From Christensenella sp. UBA5399 (GTDB taxonomy: Bacteria; Bacillota; Clostridia; Christensenellales; Christensenellaceae): a stretch of DNA of 6,882 bases. The notes under the pieces were generated by a model. That model worked only from the letters and a program-made list of their open reading frames with translations. It did not search any database and was not told the DNA's origin. Positions 1-6,097 of this stretch are shown here, piece by piece. The position numbers were made by a program, and so were the translations under genes. The DNA is taken from the NCBI GenBank assembly GCA_002407725.1, contig DHOD01000112.1:1-6882 (forward strand), given 5' to 3'. Position 1 is the first letter of the stretch. Every line of letters begins with the position of its first letter.

Positions 1-50
1 TACTTTTCAGTTGACAAACACACAGCTACCCCGTTTTTTCCCTAATCTAT

Positions 51-70
51 TATTTACTTATATTTACTTA
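51..70. repeat. Exact 10-bp tandem direct repeat
   Basis: The word TATTTACTTA occurs twice back to back, at 51-60 and 61-70. It sits in very AT-rich DNA about 210 bp upstream of the kinase -35 box. It may be chance in such low-complexity sequence. No function is assigned. Confidence 0.55.
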
Positions 71-205
71 CACACAATTTATAAAAGTTTATACAGATTT
101 ATTATAAGTGTTTTCCGTCAAAAAGTCTATATTATCCATATAAATACAATATTTGTAAACATCTTTATTTTGAGGATTGTCCCTCCATTTTTGGGATTTT
201 CGCAT

Positions 206-274
206 TTCCCATAATCCGGCAATCATTGCGATATTCCCAGCCAAGCACAATATTGTGTAAAATTCCCATTCCCA
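206..274. repeat. Recurring TTCCCA word upstream of the kinase promoter
   Basis: TTCCCA occurs at 206-211, 234-239, 263-268 and 269-274. The last three are preceded by A, giving exact ATTCCCA. The spacings are 28, 29 and 6 bp. An inverted TGGGA lies at 192-196. The last copy ends next to the palindrome that overlaps the -35 box. Clusters of short direct words just upstream of a -35 box are typical of activator binding sites, but no known regulator consensus was matched; the function is inference. Confidence 0.35.
246..257. promoter_or_regulatory. Perfect 12-bp palindrome, possible operator
   Basis: CACAATATTGTG is its own reverse complement. It lies 22 bp upstream of the -35 box of the kinase promoter. 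Perfect AT-centred dyads of this size are typical of binding sites for dimeric regulators. No specific regulator is implied, and palindromes are easier to obtain by chance in AT-rich DNA. Confidence 0.3.
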
Positions 275-288
275 AATATTGAATATTT
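274..288. promoter_or_regulatory. 15-bp palindrome overlapping the kinase -35 box
   Basis: Two perfect 7-bp arms, AAATATT (274-280) and AATATTT (282-288), flank a single central G. The dyad covers the proposed -35 hexamer at 279-284, so a protein bound here would be expected to block RNA polymerase. That role is inference from position. Confidence 0.35.
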
Positions 289-307
289 CCTGTGCATTTG
301 ATACAAT
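279..307 (+). promoter_or_regulatory. Probable sigma-A-type promoter of the histidine kinase gene
   Basis: The -35 box TTGAAT (279-284) is separated by 17 bp from the -10 box TACAAT (302-307). The -10 box is preceded by TGA at 299-301, giving an extended -10. Transcription would begin near 314, leaving a leader of about 30 nt before the ATG at 343. This placement argues against the upstream GTG at 292 as a start codon, because it would lie before the transcription start. Confidence 0.55.
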
Positions 308-342
308 TTGACTATAAACTGGCAACGGACAGTGTTGGGGAT

Positions 343-3132
343 ATGAAGGATTTTTTAAAAAACAACTTAATGATGATGCTCTTTTTTGTGTCGTTTGCGG
401 CGGTGCTTGTCATTTCCATCTTTGCCAGCAACACCATGATCAACTCCGCCCGCATGGTAGAGGACAGCACGCAGGATAAGCTTGTTGCCCTGAGCGAGGC
501 AGCCGCCCTTCTGGTCACGGGCGAACAGCTCGACCAGTTTATGACCGAAGAGGATATGCAAAAGCCGGGATATCAGGCGCTCCGGGACGAGCTCGACCTG
601 TTTACGCAAAACGCGGACGTCATGTACACCTACTACATGCGGCTTGACCCTGTAACACAGAAAATGCAGTTTATCGTAGACAATGTGCAGGACCCCGCAG
701 ACGAGCCGGACGGGCTTGATAGCCCACAGCAGGAGCGCGAGGCCGGGCCGGACGCCGCGCTTGCAGGGCAATCACTTGCCGTGGGGCTGGGCGAATATTC
801 CAAAGGCTGGGACGGACTGCTGACCGCGTGGGCGCCGGTGTATTACAGCGATGGCACTCTTTCCAACATGGTTGCGGGCGTCGATATGCAGGATATCTAT
901 ATCAAGGAGACCCAAACCAGCAGCTACACCCTCATGACCGTATTGATCGTCTCTGTCGCAATCGTGTTTGCCACCAGCATGGTTTGCCTGATGCTGTACC
1001 GCCGTAAGGCGCGCCAGTTTGAGGCCGCCAGCCAGTCCAAAAGCGATTTTCTTTCACGTATGAGCCACGAAATGCGTACGCCGATGAACGCCATAATCGG
1101 CATGAGCGAGCTGATGCTGCGCGAAGACCTTCCCCCCGCAGCGCAAACGCAGGCAACAGGCATCAACCAGGCGGGCTCCCATTTGCTGGCCATTATCAAC
1201 GACATATTGAACCTTTCCAAAATAGAATCCGGCAAGCTGGAAATCATAGACGAAGATTATCTGTTCTCCTCCATCATCACCGACGTCATCAACATCATCC
1301 GCATACGTGTGGTCGACAAGCCCGTCGATTTCCTTGTTTTTGTGGATTCGCGCCTGCCCTGCAAGCTTCGCGGCGACGTCGTGCGCCTGCGCCAGGTGCT
1401 CTCCAACCTGCTGAGCAATGCCGCCAAATATACGGAAGAAGGCTCTTTCTCCCTCTCTGTTACAGGAACCCATAAAGGCAGGAATTCCATCGAGCTTACG
1501 ATCGTCGTTTCCGATACCGGGCTTGGCATCCGCGAAGAGGACCTGCCCATGCTGTTTGACAGTTTTGTCCAGGTCAATACATCCGCAACCAAAAACATTG
1601 AAGGCACCGGGCTTGGGCTTACCATCACCAAAAGCATCACCGAGGCAATGGGCGGCGATATCACCGTAACCAGCGAATACGGCAAAGGCAGCATTTTTAC
1701 TGTGCATATCCCGCAGAAAATTATTGACGACAGGCCGCTGGCCCTTGTAGACGACCCCGCCTCCAAAAACATACTGCTGTACGAGCCGCGCGATCATTAT
1801 TGCTCATTTGCAGAGCGCATTTTTTATAATTTGCAGCTGCCTTACACGTGTGTGCGCAATCAATCCGCGTTTCTTGCCGCTTTGGAGGAAAGCCAGACAG
1901 ATTACAGCCATATATTTGTCCCCTACGCGATGGTTGCGACACTGCAAAAAACGCTTGACGATACCGATTCCAAGAAAATCATCGCAATGCTGGATAACGA
2001 TATACAGGCAGTCCAGGCAAACATCAGGACAATACAGCTTCCCATCACATGCATATCGATCGCAAACACGGTCAACGCCGTGGCCAGCGCGGGCGCGCCG
2101 GGCCAACTGCAGCAGGCCCCCGCACGATTTATCGCGCCGTCCGCCAACGTACTGATCGTGGATGACATCACCACTAACCTGATCGTTGCGCAGGGGCTGA
2201 TGTCTCCATACCGGATGCATATCGACACCGCCAAAAGCGGGCAGGATGCCTGTGCGCTGGTGCAGGTAAAACCATACGACATCATTTTTATGGACCACAT
2301 GATGCCGGGTATGGACGGCCTGGATGCAACCGCGCAAATACGTGCGTTACCGGCGGACGACGGCCGCTACCAGGCGTTGCCCATTGTCGCAATGACAGCG
2401 AACGCCGTATCCGGCATGAAGGAAATGTACCTGAAAAACGGTATGAACGATTATATTTCCAAGCCCATCGACTACACTAAGCTGGAGGATATTCTGGACC
2501 GCTGGATTCCTTCTGAAAAGAAGGAACCGTATCGTGAGGAATCCTCCATATCCGAACTTCCGGACATCAGCATCAGTGGCATAGCCCTGGAAAAGGGGTT
2601 GCTGATGACAGGCGGTTCCGCCGAAAATTACCTGGCGGCGCTCCGCGCTTTCCTGGTTGACGGGCGCAGCCGTTCGGCCGATATCGCATCCGCGCTCGAC
2701 CGCGAAGATATCCCCGCTTATACGCTGCATGCCCATGCCTTGAAAAGCGCACTAGGCAGCATAGGCGCCGGTAAGCTCTCCGATGCGGCAAAAGATCTTG
2801 AGGCAGCGGGCCGGGCCGAGGATATGGACTATATTGCCACCCATACCGGCGCATTTTTGCGCGGGTTGGAATCCCTCCTTGGCCAGATCGAATCGCAGAC
2901 CACAGAACCGGCATCGGAGCCCGGCGACCCGCAAATGCTGAAAGCCGACGCGCTGCTGCTCAAGCAGGCGCTTGACACTTACGATATCCATGTCATTGAT
3001 TCTGTGATGGCCCGCCTCCTTTCCAAGGGCTGGGACGCCCAAACGCACACCGTCCTCTGGGATATTGAACAGGCGATCCTTGTTGCCGATTATGACGGTG
3101 CAGCCGTCATGCTGGGACAGCTCACAATATGA
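343..3132 (+). CDS. Membrane-bound hybrid sensor histidine kinase with receiver and HPt domains
   Basis: This 929-residue protein is a hybrid histidine kinase that senses an extracytoplasmic signal and relays phosphate internally. Two membrane segments (about residues 9-28 and 197-219) flank a sensor region of about 165 residues. Its end (WAPVYYSDG, then AGVDM) resembles Cache/PDC-type sensors. The HisKA H-box SHEMRTP has its phospho-acceptor at His242. The ATPase domain shows Asn359 in the N box, DTGLGI from Asp391 and GTGLGL from Gly421. A receiver-like domain (about 476-575) looks inactive, with Pro527 where the Asp is expected. A second receiver is intact: Asp607/Asp608, acceptor Asp651, Thr685 and Lys707. 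An HPt domain follows with HALKS and acceptor His798. A helical tail (867-929) of unknown role ends the chain. The ATG at 343 is chosen over GTG 292 because the promoter lies between them; the GGGG before it is unusually close (2 nt). No cognate output regulator is in the window, so the final target is unknown. Confidence 0.93.
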   Translation: MKDFLKNNLMMMLFFVSFAAVLVISIFASNTMINSARMVEDSTQDKLVALSEAAALLVTGEQLDQFMTEEDMQKPGYQALRDELDLFTQNADVMYTYYMRLDPVTQKMQFIVDNVQDPADEPDGLDSPQQEREAGPDAALAGQSLAVGLGEYSKGWDGLLTAWAPVYYSDGTLSNMVAGVDMQDIYIKETQTSSYTLMTVLIVSVAIVFATSMVCLMLYRRKARQFEAASQSKSDFLSRMSHEMRTPMNAIIGMSELMLREDLPPAAQTQATGINQAGSHLLAIINDILNLSKIESGKLEIIDEDYLFSSIITDVINIIRIRVVDKPVDFLVFVDSRLPCKLRGDVVRLRQVLSNLLSNAAKYTEEGSFSLSVTGTHKGRNSIELTIVVSDTGLGIREEDLPMLFDSFVQVNTSATKNIEGTGLGLTITKSITEAMGGDITVTSEYGKGSIFTVHIPQKIIDDRPLALVDDPASKNILLYEPRDHYCSFAERIFYNLQLPYTCVRNQSAFLAALEESQTDYSHIFVPYAMVATLQKTLDDTDSKKIIAMLDNDIQAVQANIRTIQLPITCISIANTVNAVASAGAPGQLQQAPARFIAPSANVLIVDDITTNLIVAQGLMSPYRMHIDTAKSGQDACALVQVKPYDIIFMDHMMPGMDGLDATAQIRALPADDGRYQALPIVAMTANAVSGMKEMYLKNGMNDYISKPIDYTKLEDILDRWIPSEKKEPYREESSISELPDISISGIALEKGLLMTGGSAENYLAALRAFLVDGRSRSADIASALDREDIPAYTLHAHALKSALGSIGAGKLSDAAKDLEAAGRAEDMDYIATHTGAFLRGLESLLGQIESQTTEPASEPGDPQMLKADALLLKQALDTYDIHVIDSVMARLLSKGWDAQTHTVLWDIEQAILVADYDGAAVMLGQLTI

Positions 3133-3133
3133 T

Positions 3134-3163
3134 TTGCACAATCGCCACGACCTGTAGTATAAT
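3134..3163 (+). promoter_or_regulatory. Possible promoter of metF, overlapping the end of the kinase gene
   Basis: A perfect -10 box TATAAT (3158-3163) lies 18 bp after a weak -35 box TTGCAC (3134-3139), which sits just after the kinase stop codon. No intrinsic terminator separates the two genes; the A-run/T-run at about 3174-3188 has no GC stem. metF could therefore be transcribed both from here and by read-through from the kinase gene. Confidence 0.4.
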
Positions 3164-3203
3164 CAATTGACTTAAAAAATCTTTTTTTATTAAAGGACAT
3201 GAA

Positions 3204-4055
3204 ATGAAAACGCGTGATTTATTTAAAGAAAAGCAAGTTTTTTCATTTGAAGTTTTTCCGCCTAAGACAAGCTCTTCCATAGAGAGCATATACAATACAA
3301 TTGACGAGCTGACCACATTGCAGCCCGACTTTATCAGCGTGACATACGGCGCGGCGGGCGCAAACGACACAACCACCATCGATATCGCATCGGACATCAA
3401 AAACCGGCGGGCAACGGAAAGCGTCGCCCACTTGCCGGGCATCAACCTGTCCCGGGACGACGCGGCCCGCATACTGGCCCGTCTGCAACAAAACAACATC
3501 GAAAATGTCCTGGCCCTGCGGGGGGATATCACACCCGGCACGGTCTCCCAAGGTGATTTTCTGTACGCAAACGAACTTGTCTCCTTCATCAAAGAGCATG
3601 GCGATTTCAATGTCATCGGCGCATGCTATCCCGAGGGCCACACCGAGTCCGACAACATCGAAGACGACCTTGCCCATTTAAAAAACAAAGTGGACGCCGG
3701 GGTTGACCATCTGCTTACGCAGCTCTTTTTTGACAATTGTTTCTTTTACGATTTTTCTGACAAATGCCGTAAGATGGGCATCGCCGTCCCCATCGAGGCG
3801 GGGATCATGCCCGTATTGAGCAAAGCGCAGATCGAACGTATGGTGGCGCTCTCCGGCGCGACCATCCCCCATGCGTTAAGCACGTTGGTCGCGCGGTACG
3901 GCGACGACCCCACGTCGATGTTTGACGCGGGCGTCGACTATGCCTGCACGCAAATCGCCGACCTGCAGGCAAATGGCGTCGACGGCGTACACCTGTACAC
4001 AATGAACAATCCCCTGACCGCAAAAACCATCATGCGCAATCTGGGTATGATGTAA
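3204..4055 (+). CDS. metF: 5,10-methylenetetrahydrofolate reductase
   Basis: This cytosolic flavoenzyme reduces 5,10-methylene-THF to 5-methyl-THF, the methyl donor for methionine synthesis and, in acetogens, a step of the methyl branch of the Wood-Ljungdahl pathway. The 283 residues cover the single TIM-barrel domain of the bacterial MetF family at about its usual length. Visible family motifs are FEVFPPK with the catalytic-type Glu16, SVTYGA (45-50), ALRGD with Asp108, YPEGH (142-146), KVDAG followed by TQLFFDN (162-178), GIMPV (200-204) and YTMNN (265-269). A good Shine-Dalgarno, AAAGGA at 3192-3197, lies 6 nt before the ATG. No metV, methionine synthase or other folate gene adjoins it, so the context does not show which pathway it serves. 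It converges on the flavodoxin gene 43 bp away, with no recognisable terminator between them. Confidence 0.95.
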   Translation: MKTRDLFKEKQVFSFEVFPPKTSSSIESIYNTIDELTTLQPDFISVTYGAAGANDTTTIDIASDIKNRRATESVAHLPGINLSRDDAARILARLQQNNIENVLALRGDITPGTVSQGDFLYANELVSFIKEHGDFNVIGACYPEGHTESDNIEDDLAHLKNKVDAGVDHLLTQLFFDNCFFYDFSDKCRKMGIAVPIEAGIMPVLSKAQIERMVALSGATIPHALSTLVARYGDDPTSMFDAGVDYACTQIADLQANGVDGVHLYTMNNPLTAKTIMRNLGMM

Positions 4056-4098
4056 TACGAAATAAAGTTACCGCCATAAGCAATGGGTGTCTTGTGCG

Positions 4099-4509
4099 TT
4101 ATTCCGTCATCTTTTTCGCAAACTGGGCGGCTTTCTCCATTGCCGCATCATATTGCTGCCGGTCTTCCGGCAAAAGCTCGTTGCTGCGGATGTGCAGCTC
4201 TTCCTCTTCCAATGGGATGTTCTTGCCTTTCAGCAACGCTTCTACTTTGGGCCCTATGTGCTTTGGCCCCATCGCCGTGCTAAACAATACAATTTTCCCA
4301 ACCGCCCCTTCCTGCAGCCCTTTAATAAACTTTTTCAACTTTCCGTTGAGCCCGCCCGCATAAATTGCGCCGCCCAGAAAAAGCACATCGGCAGGCTCTG
4401 CCAGCGGATTCTCCACATCCAGCGCCTGCACGCCCGCCGCATTCGCAATTGCATCCGCCACTTTTTTCGTATTGCCTGATTTACTCTGATACCTGACTTC
4501 TACTTTCAT
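4099..4509 (-). CDS. Small flavodoxin-like protein
   Basis: This 136-residue protein belongs to the flavodoxin fold family, FMN-binding proteins that carry electrons between redox partners in the cytosol. The N-terminal strand and phosphate-binding loop are clear: YQSKSGNTKKVADAI spans residues 7-21, with SGNT at 11-14 in the place of the classic T/S-x-T-G-N-T motif. A second strand and flavin-side loop follow (VLFLGGAIYAGG, 42-53), then a third strand (KIVLFSTAMG, 72-81). The length is at the short end for flavodoxins. The start codon lies inside the end of the dehydrogenase gene (29-bp overlap) and has a strong ribosome binding site, so the two proteins are probably made together. Its redox partner is not known; a link with the dehydrogenase is inferred only from the shared operon. 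Flavodoxin-domain oxidoreductases of other function are an alternative. Confidence 0.85.
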   Translation of the reverse strand: MKVEVRYQSKSGNTKKVADAIANAAGVQALDVENPLAEPADVLFLGGAIYAGGLNGKLKKFIKGLQEGAVGKIVLFSTAMGPKHIGPKVEALLKGKNIPLEEEELHIRSNELLPEDRQQYDAAMEKAAQFAKKMTE

Positions 4510-5728
4510 CTTTCCCTCCTAAATCCAGCTTTCCTACTTGCTTTATGAGCGTTGCAAAATCGTCTTTCGACAATATAACCGGTGTGGGATAGAGCGGGTT
4601 TGTTTCCTTAAACGCCATCACCGCCATTTCTTCCACATCTTTTTCTTTGACCCCATCTATATGCGCCGGAATCCCCATCGATTTGTTGAGGGAGCGTACA
4701 TGCGCAATCAGCTTTTTCGCCTTATCGGCATCGGTCGTGCCGCCGATCCCCATGCTGTCCGCCACATCCGCCAGCCTCTTCCAGGCCGCTTTGCCGTAGA
4801 ACTCCAACACATACGGCAATGTGACAGCACAGGCCAAACCGTGCGCAATGTTATAGTGCGCCCCCAGCGTATGCGCAATACCATGCACAGCGCCCACATA
4901 AGCCCGGGTAAAACTGACGCCCGCCAGATATGCCGCATGCTGCATACATTCCCTTGCCTGTATATCCGCGCCGTCTTTGTACACTGTCAACAGGTTGCTT
5001 TCAACAAGCTGCGCGGCCTCCAGCGCATAACACGCAGTTTGTTTCGTGTTCTCTTTCCCAATATACGCCTCTACCGCGTGGGTCAGCGCATCCAGCCCCG
5101 TATCCGCGGTGATGTGCGGGGGCAGCCCCACTGTAAGCGCCGGGTCCAACACCGCATAGCGCGGGATCAACACCGTATCGTTCAATGCGTATTTTTCGCG
5201 CGTGACATGGTCGGATACCACAGCCGCCAGCGTAGCCTCGCTCCCCGTACCGGCCGTTGTGGGGATGGCGATCAACATTGGAATTTGCCGCCGCACTTTC
5301 AGCAGCCCCCGCATCTGCCTGATGGTCCTGTTGGGGTTTGCAATCAGCGCGCCGGTTGCTTTTGCGCAATCCATAGGCGAGCCTCCGCCCAGCGCAACCA
5401 GGCAATCGCAGCCTTCCCCCCGAAACAACGCCGCAGCACTGTCAATGTTTTCTATCGTCGGGTTGGGCACCGTATCCGCAAACACCGCAAAGGGAATGTT
5501 TTGATCGATCAGCGGCTGCGTGACTTTTTCCAGCATACCCAATTTTTTCAGACCGGCGTCTGTCACAATCAACGGCTTTTGCAGCCCCTCCGTCCTAAGT
5601 ATATCGGGGATCACGGCCAGGGCGCTCTGCCCTTTATGCAGCACGGGTTCCCGCCAGTTTAAAAAGCACGCGACAAGATGCAATGCTTTCTGAAAGATAC
5701 GGCAATATGCTGCAAAAAAAACATTCAT
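4481..5728 (-). CDS. Iron-containing (group III) alcohol dehydrogenase
   Basis: This 415-residue protein is an NAD(P)-dependent, metal-dependent alcohol dehydrogenase of the iron-containing family, which interconverts alcohols and aldehydes or ketones in the cytosol. The nucleotide-binding motif GGGSPMDCAK is at 114-123, and PTTAGTGSEAT follows at 156-166. The four metal ligands, placed by comparison with FucO, are Asp213 and His217 (DALTH), His282 (AVHGIAH) and His296 (IAHG). The first 30 residues are an aromatic-rich extension typical of clostridial members of this subfamily. The ATG at 5728 has an AAGGTGAG ribosome binding site (minus strand, 5735-5742), which supports the long N-terminus. 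It is the first gene of a two-gene operon with the flavodoxin. Fermentative alcohol production is plausible, but the substrate (ethanol, butanol, diol or other) cannot be read from the sequence. Confidence 0.94.
   Translation of the reverse strand: MNVFFAAYCRIFQKALHLVACFLNWREPVLHKGQSALAVIPDILRTEGLQKPLIVTDAGLKKLGMLEKVTQPLIDQNIPFAVFADTVPNPTIENIDSAAALFRGEGCDCLVALGGGSPMDCAKATGALIANPNRTIRQMRGLLKVRRQIPMLIAIPTTAGTGSEATLAAVVSDHVTREKYALNDTVLIPRYAVLDPALTVGLPPHITADTGLDALTHAVEAYIGKENTKQTACYALEAAQLVESNLLTVYKDGADIQARECMQHAAYLAGVSFTRAYVGAVHGIAHTLGAHYNIAHGLACAVTLPYVLEFYGKAAWKRLADVADSMGIGGTTDADKAKKLIAHVRSLNKSMGIPAHIDGVKEKDVEEMAVMAFKETNPLYPTPVILSKDDFATLIKQVGKLDLGGKDESRSQVSE
4515..4520 (-). promoter_or_regulatory. 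Strong ribosome binding site of the flavodoxin gene
   Basis: Read on the minus strand this is AGGAGG, the full Shine-Dalgarno core, 5 nt before the ATG that begins at 4509. It lies within the last codons of the dehydrogenase gene, so ribosomes finishing that gene pass over it. This fixes the flavodoxin start and suggests translational coupling. Confidence 0.8.
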
Positions 5729-5792
5729 CCTCTGCTCACCTTCTTTACGTTATTGCCACCCTTTTTACGCTTATCACATCATGCTCAGCTGC

Positions 5793-5810
5793 CGATGTTG
5801 CAGAACATCG
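5793..5810 (-). repeat. Hairpin in the dehydrogenase leader
   Basis: A perfect 7-bp inverted repeat (CGATGTT at 5793-5799 and AACATCG at 5804-5810) surrounds a 4-nt loop. It is not followed by a T-run on either strand, so it is not a terminator. It lies about 65 bp before the dehydrogenase start codon, inside the transcript if the promoter at 5847-5875 is used. It could be an mRNA structure or a DNA dyad for a regulator; neither is shown. Confidence 0.45.
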
Positions 5811-5846
5811 CTCCGTCTCGCATCACTATCAGGAAATGTTGCTTTC

Positions 5847-5875
5847 AGTATATAGGAATATCCGTAAATCAGCAA
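5847..5875 (-). promoter_or_regulatory. Possible proximal promoter of the dehydrogenase-flavodoxin operon
   Basis: Read on the minus strand, -35 TTGCTG (5870-5875) is followed after 17 bp by -10 TATACT (5847-5852). The -10 matches consensus at five of six positions; the -35 is weak. Transcription would start near 5840, giving a leader of about 110 nt. It lies downstream of the terminator at 5907-5945, so it would be insulated from any transcript arriving from further right. Confidence 0.4.
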
Positions 5876-5906
5876 TATATTTACATTTTTATAAAATGGA
5901 AGCAAG

Positions 5907-5945
5907 AAAAAGCTCCGGCTGTTCTTTCGACACACGCCGGAGCTT
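5907..5945 (-). terminator. Rho-independent terminator acting on the minus strand
   Basis: A perfect GC-rich 10-bp stem (AAGCTCCGGC at 5910-5919 and GCCGGAGCTT at 5936-5945) closes a 16-nt loop that can add about three more pairs. On the minus strand the stem runs directly into TTTTTCTTG, the U-tract of an intrinsic terminator. On the plus strand the stem is followed by CATAAATG, so it works in one direction only. No minus-strand gene ends here, which points to a short RNA or to attenuation ahead of the dehydrogenase operon. Confidence 0.75.
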
Positions 5946-5981
5946 CATAAATGATATATCAATCTACCCTTGCTTTCCCTT
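5907..5981 (-). ncRNA. Candidate short terminated transcript or attenuated operon leader
   Basis: An extended -10 promoter (5988-6016) and an intrinsic terminator bracket about 75 nt on the minus strand with no convincing gene. Such a unit would yield either a small RNA or the aborted leader of the dehydrogenase operon, whose start codon lies about 180 nt beyond the terminator. No match to a known riboswitch, T-box or small RNA family was recognised. The end points are inferred from the signals, not observed. Confidence 0.3.
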
Positions 5982-5987
5982 GTTACG

Positions 5988-6016
5988 ATCATAACATACC
6001 CCCACAATACCATCAA
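5988..6016 (-). promoter_or_regulatory. Minus-strand extended -10 promoter, distal to the dehydrogenase
   Basis: Read on the minus strand, -35 TTGATG (6011-6016) is followed after 17 bp by -10 TATGAT (5988-5993), which is preceded by TGT, giving an extended -10. Transcription would start near 5981 and meet the terminator at 5907-5945 about 75 nt later. Its -35 box lies 22 bp from the -35 box of the divergent plus-strand promoter, with the repeats between them. Confidence 0.45.
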
Positions 6017-6024
6017 TATACACT

Positions 6025-6045
6025 TTATTGTCACATTATTGACAC
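6025..6045. promoter_or_regulatory. Paired repeats across the -35 box, candidate operator
   Basis: Two near-identical 10-mers, TTATTGTCAC (6025-6034) and TTATTGACAC (6036-6045), are spaced 11 bp apart, about one helical turn. The single mismatch makes the same bases read as an inverted repeat, TGTCA-N6-TGACA (6029-6044). The element covers the TTGACA box of the plus-strand promoter and lies between the two divergent promoters, a usual position for an operator. The helix-turn-helix protein encoded next to it is the obvious candidate ligand, by inference. Confidence 0.45.
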
Positions 6046-6068
6046 TTTTGATTTTCTCATGCTATAAT
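6039..6068 (+). promoter_or_regulatory. Near-consensus promoter of the helix-turn-helix gene
   Basis: Perfect -35 TTGACA (6039-6044) and perfect -10 TATAAT (6063-6068) are 18 bp apart. TGC immediately precedes the -10, making it an extended -10. The transcript would start near 6075, leaving a leader of only about 23 nt. This is the strongest promoter seen in the window. Confidence 0.85.
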
Positions 6069-6097
6069 CACGATATCAAATTTCTCCTGGAGGCCAT

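Larger units (their letters stand above)
1..342. other. AT-rich non-coding region upstream of the histidine kinase gene
   Basis: No convincing gene lies in this stretch. The first 180 bases are very AT-rich and rich in stop codons in most frames. What can be seen is an exact 10-bp tandem repeat (51-70), a recurring TTCCCA word (206-274), two perfect short palindromes (246-257 and 274-288) and a promoter (279-307) feeding the kinase gene. A minus-strand open frame of 78 codons (89-325) starts with TTG, has no ribosome binding site and runs across the promoter, so it is not called. No terminator of an upstream gene could be recognised. The region is read as a regulatory leader, by inference. 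Confidence 0.6.
5729..6097. other. Divergent intergenic control region
   Basis: This 369-bp AT-rich stretch lies between the minus-strand dehydrogenase operon and the plus-strand helix-turn-helix gene. It holds a 7-bp hairpin (5793-5810), two minus-strand promoter candidates (5847-5875 and 5988-6016), a minus-strand intrinsic terminator (5907-5945), repeats (6025-6045) and a very good plus-strand promoter (6039-6068). Plus-strand open frames crossing the left part start inside the dehydrogenase gene, lack ribosome binding sites and are not called. Confidence 0.7.

Noticed and set aside
11..16. TTGACA as a -35 box near the left edge
   Set aside because: No acceptable -10 box is found 16 to 19 bp downstream.
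89..325. Minus-strand open frame of 78 codons with a hydrophobic stretch
   Set aside because: It starts with TTG, has no Shine-Dalgarno, lies in AT-rich DNA and runs across the kinase promoter. Nothing in the protein resembles a known family.
292..342. GTG at 292 as an upstream start for the histidine kinase
   Set aside because: There is no Shine-Dalgarno before it, and the extended -10 promoter places transcription start near 314, after this codon. ATG 343 directly precedes the first membrane segment.
3171..3191. A-run followed by T-run between the kinase gene and metF as a terminator
   Set aside because: The pairing would be only A-T, with no GC-rich stem, so an intrinsic terminator is not supported.
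4056..4098. Bidirectional terminator between metF and the flavodoxin gene
   Set aside because: This is the expected place for one in a convergent pair, but no stable GC stem with a T-run was found in the 43 bp.
5889..5962. Two tiny minus-strand frames: a TTG-started 5-codon peptide (5945-5962) after AAGGG, overlapping by ATGA a 19-codon frame (5889-5948)
   Set aside because: A leader peptide ahead of a terminator is tempting, but the 5-codon frame has a TTG start and no run of regulatory codons, and the longer frame runs through the terminator stem. There is no evidence of translation.
5683..5994. Plus-strand open frame of 103 codons with a lipobox-like LITSC
   Set aside because: The start lies inside the antisense of the dehydrogenase gene with no ribosome binding site, and the frame passes through the hairpin, both minus-strand promoter candidates and the terminator. 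The lipoprotein-like start is probably chance.
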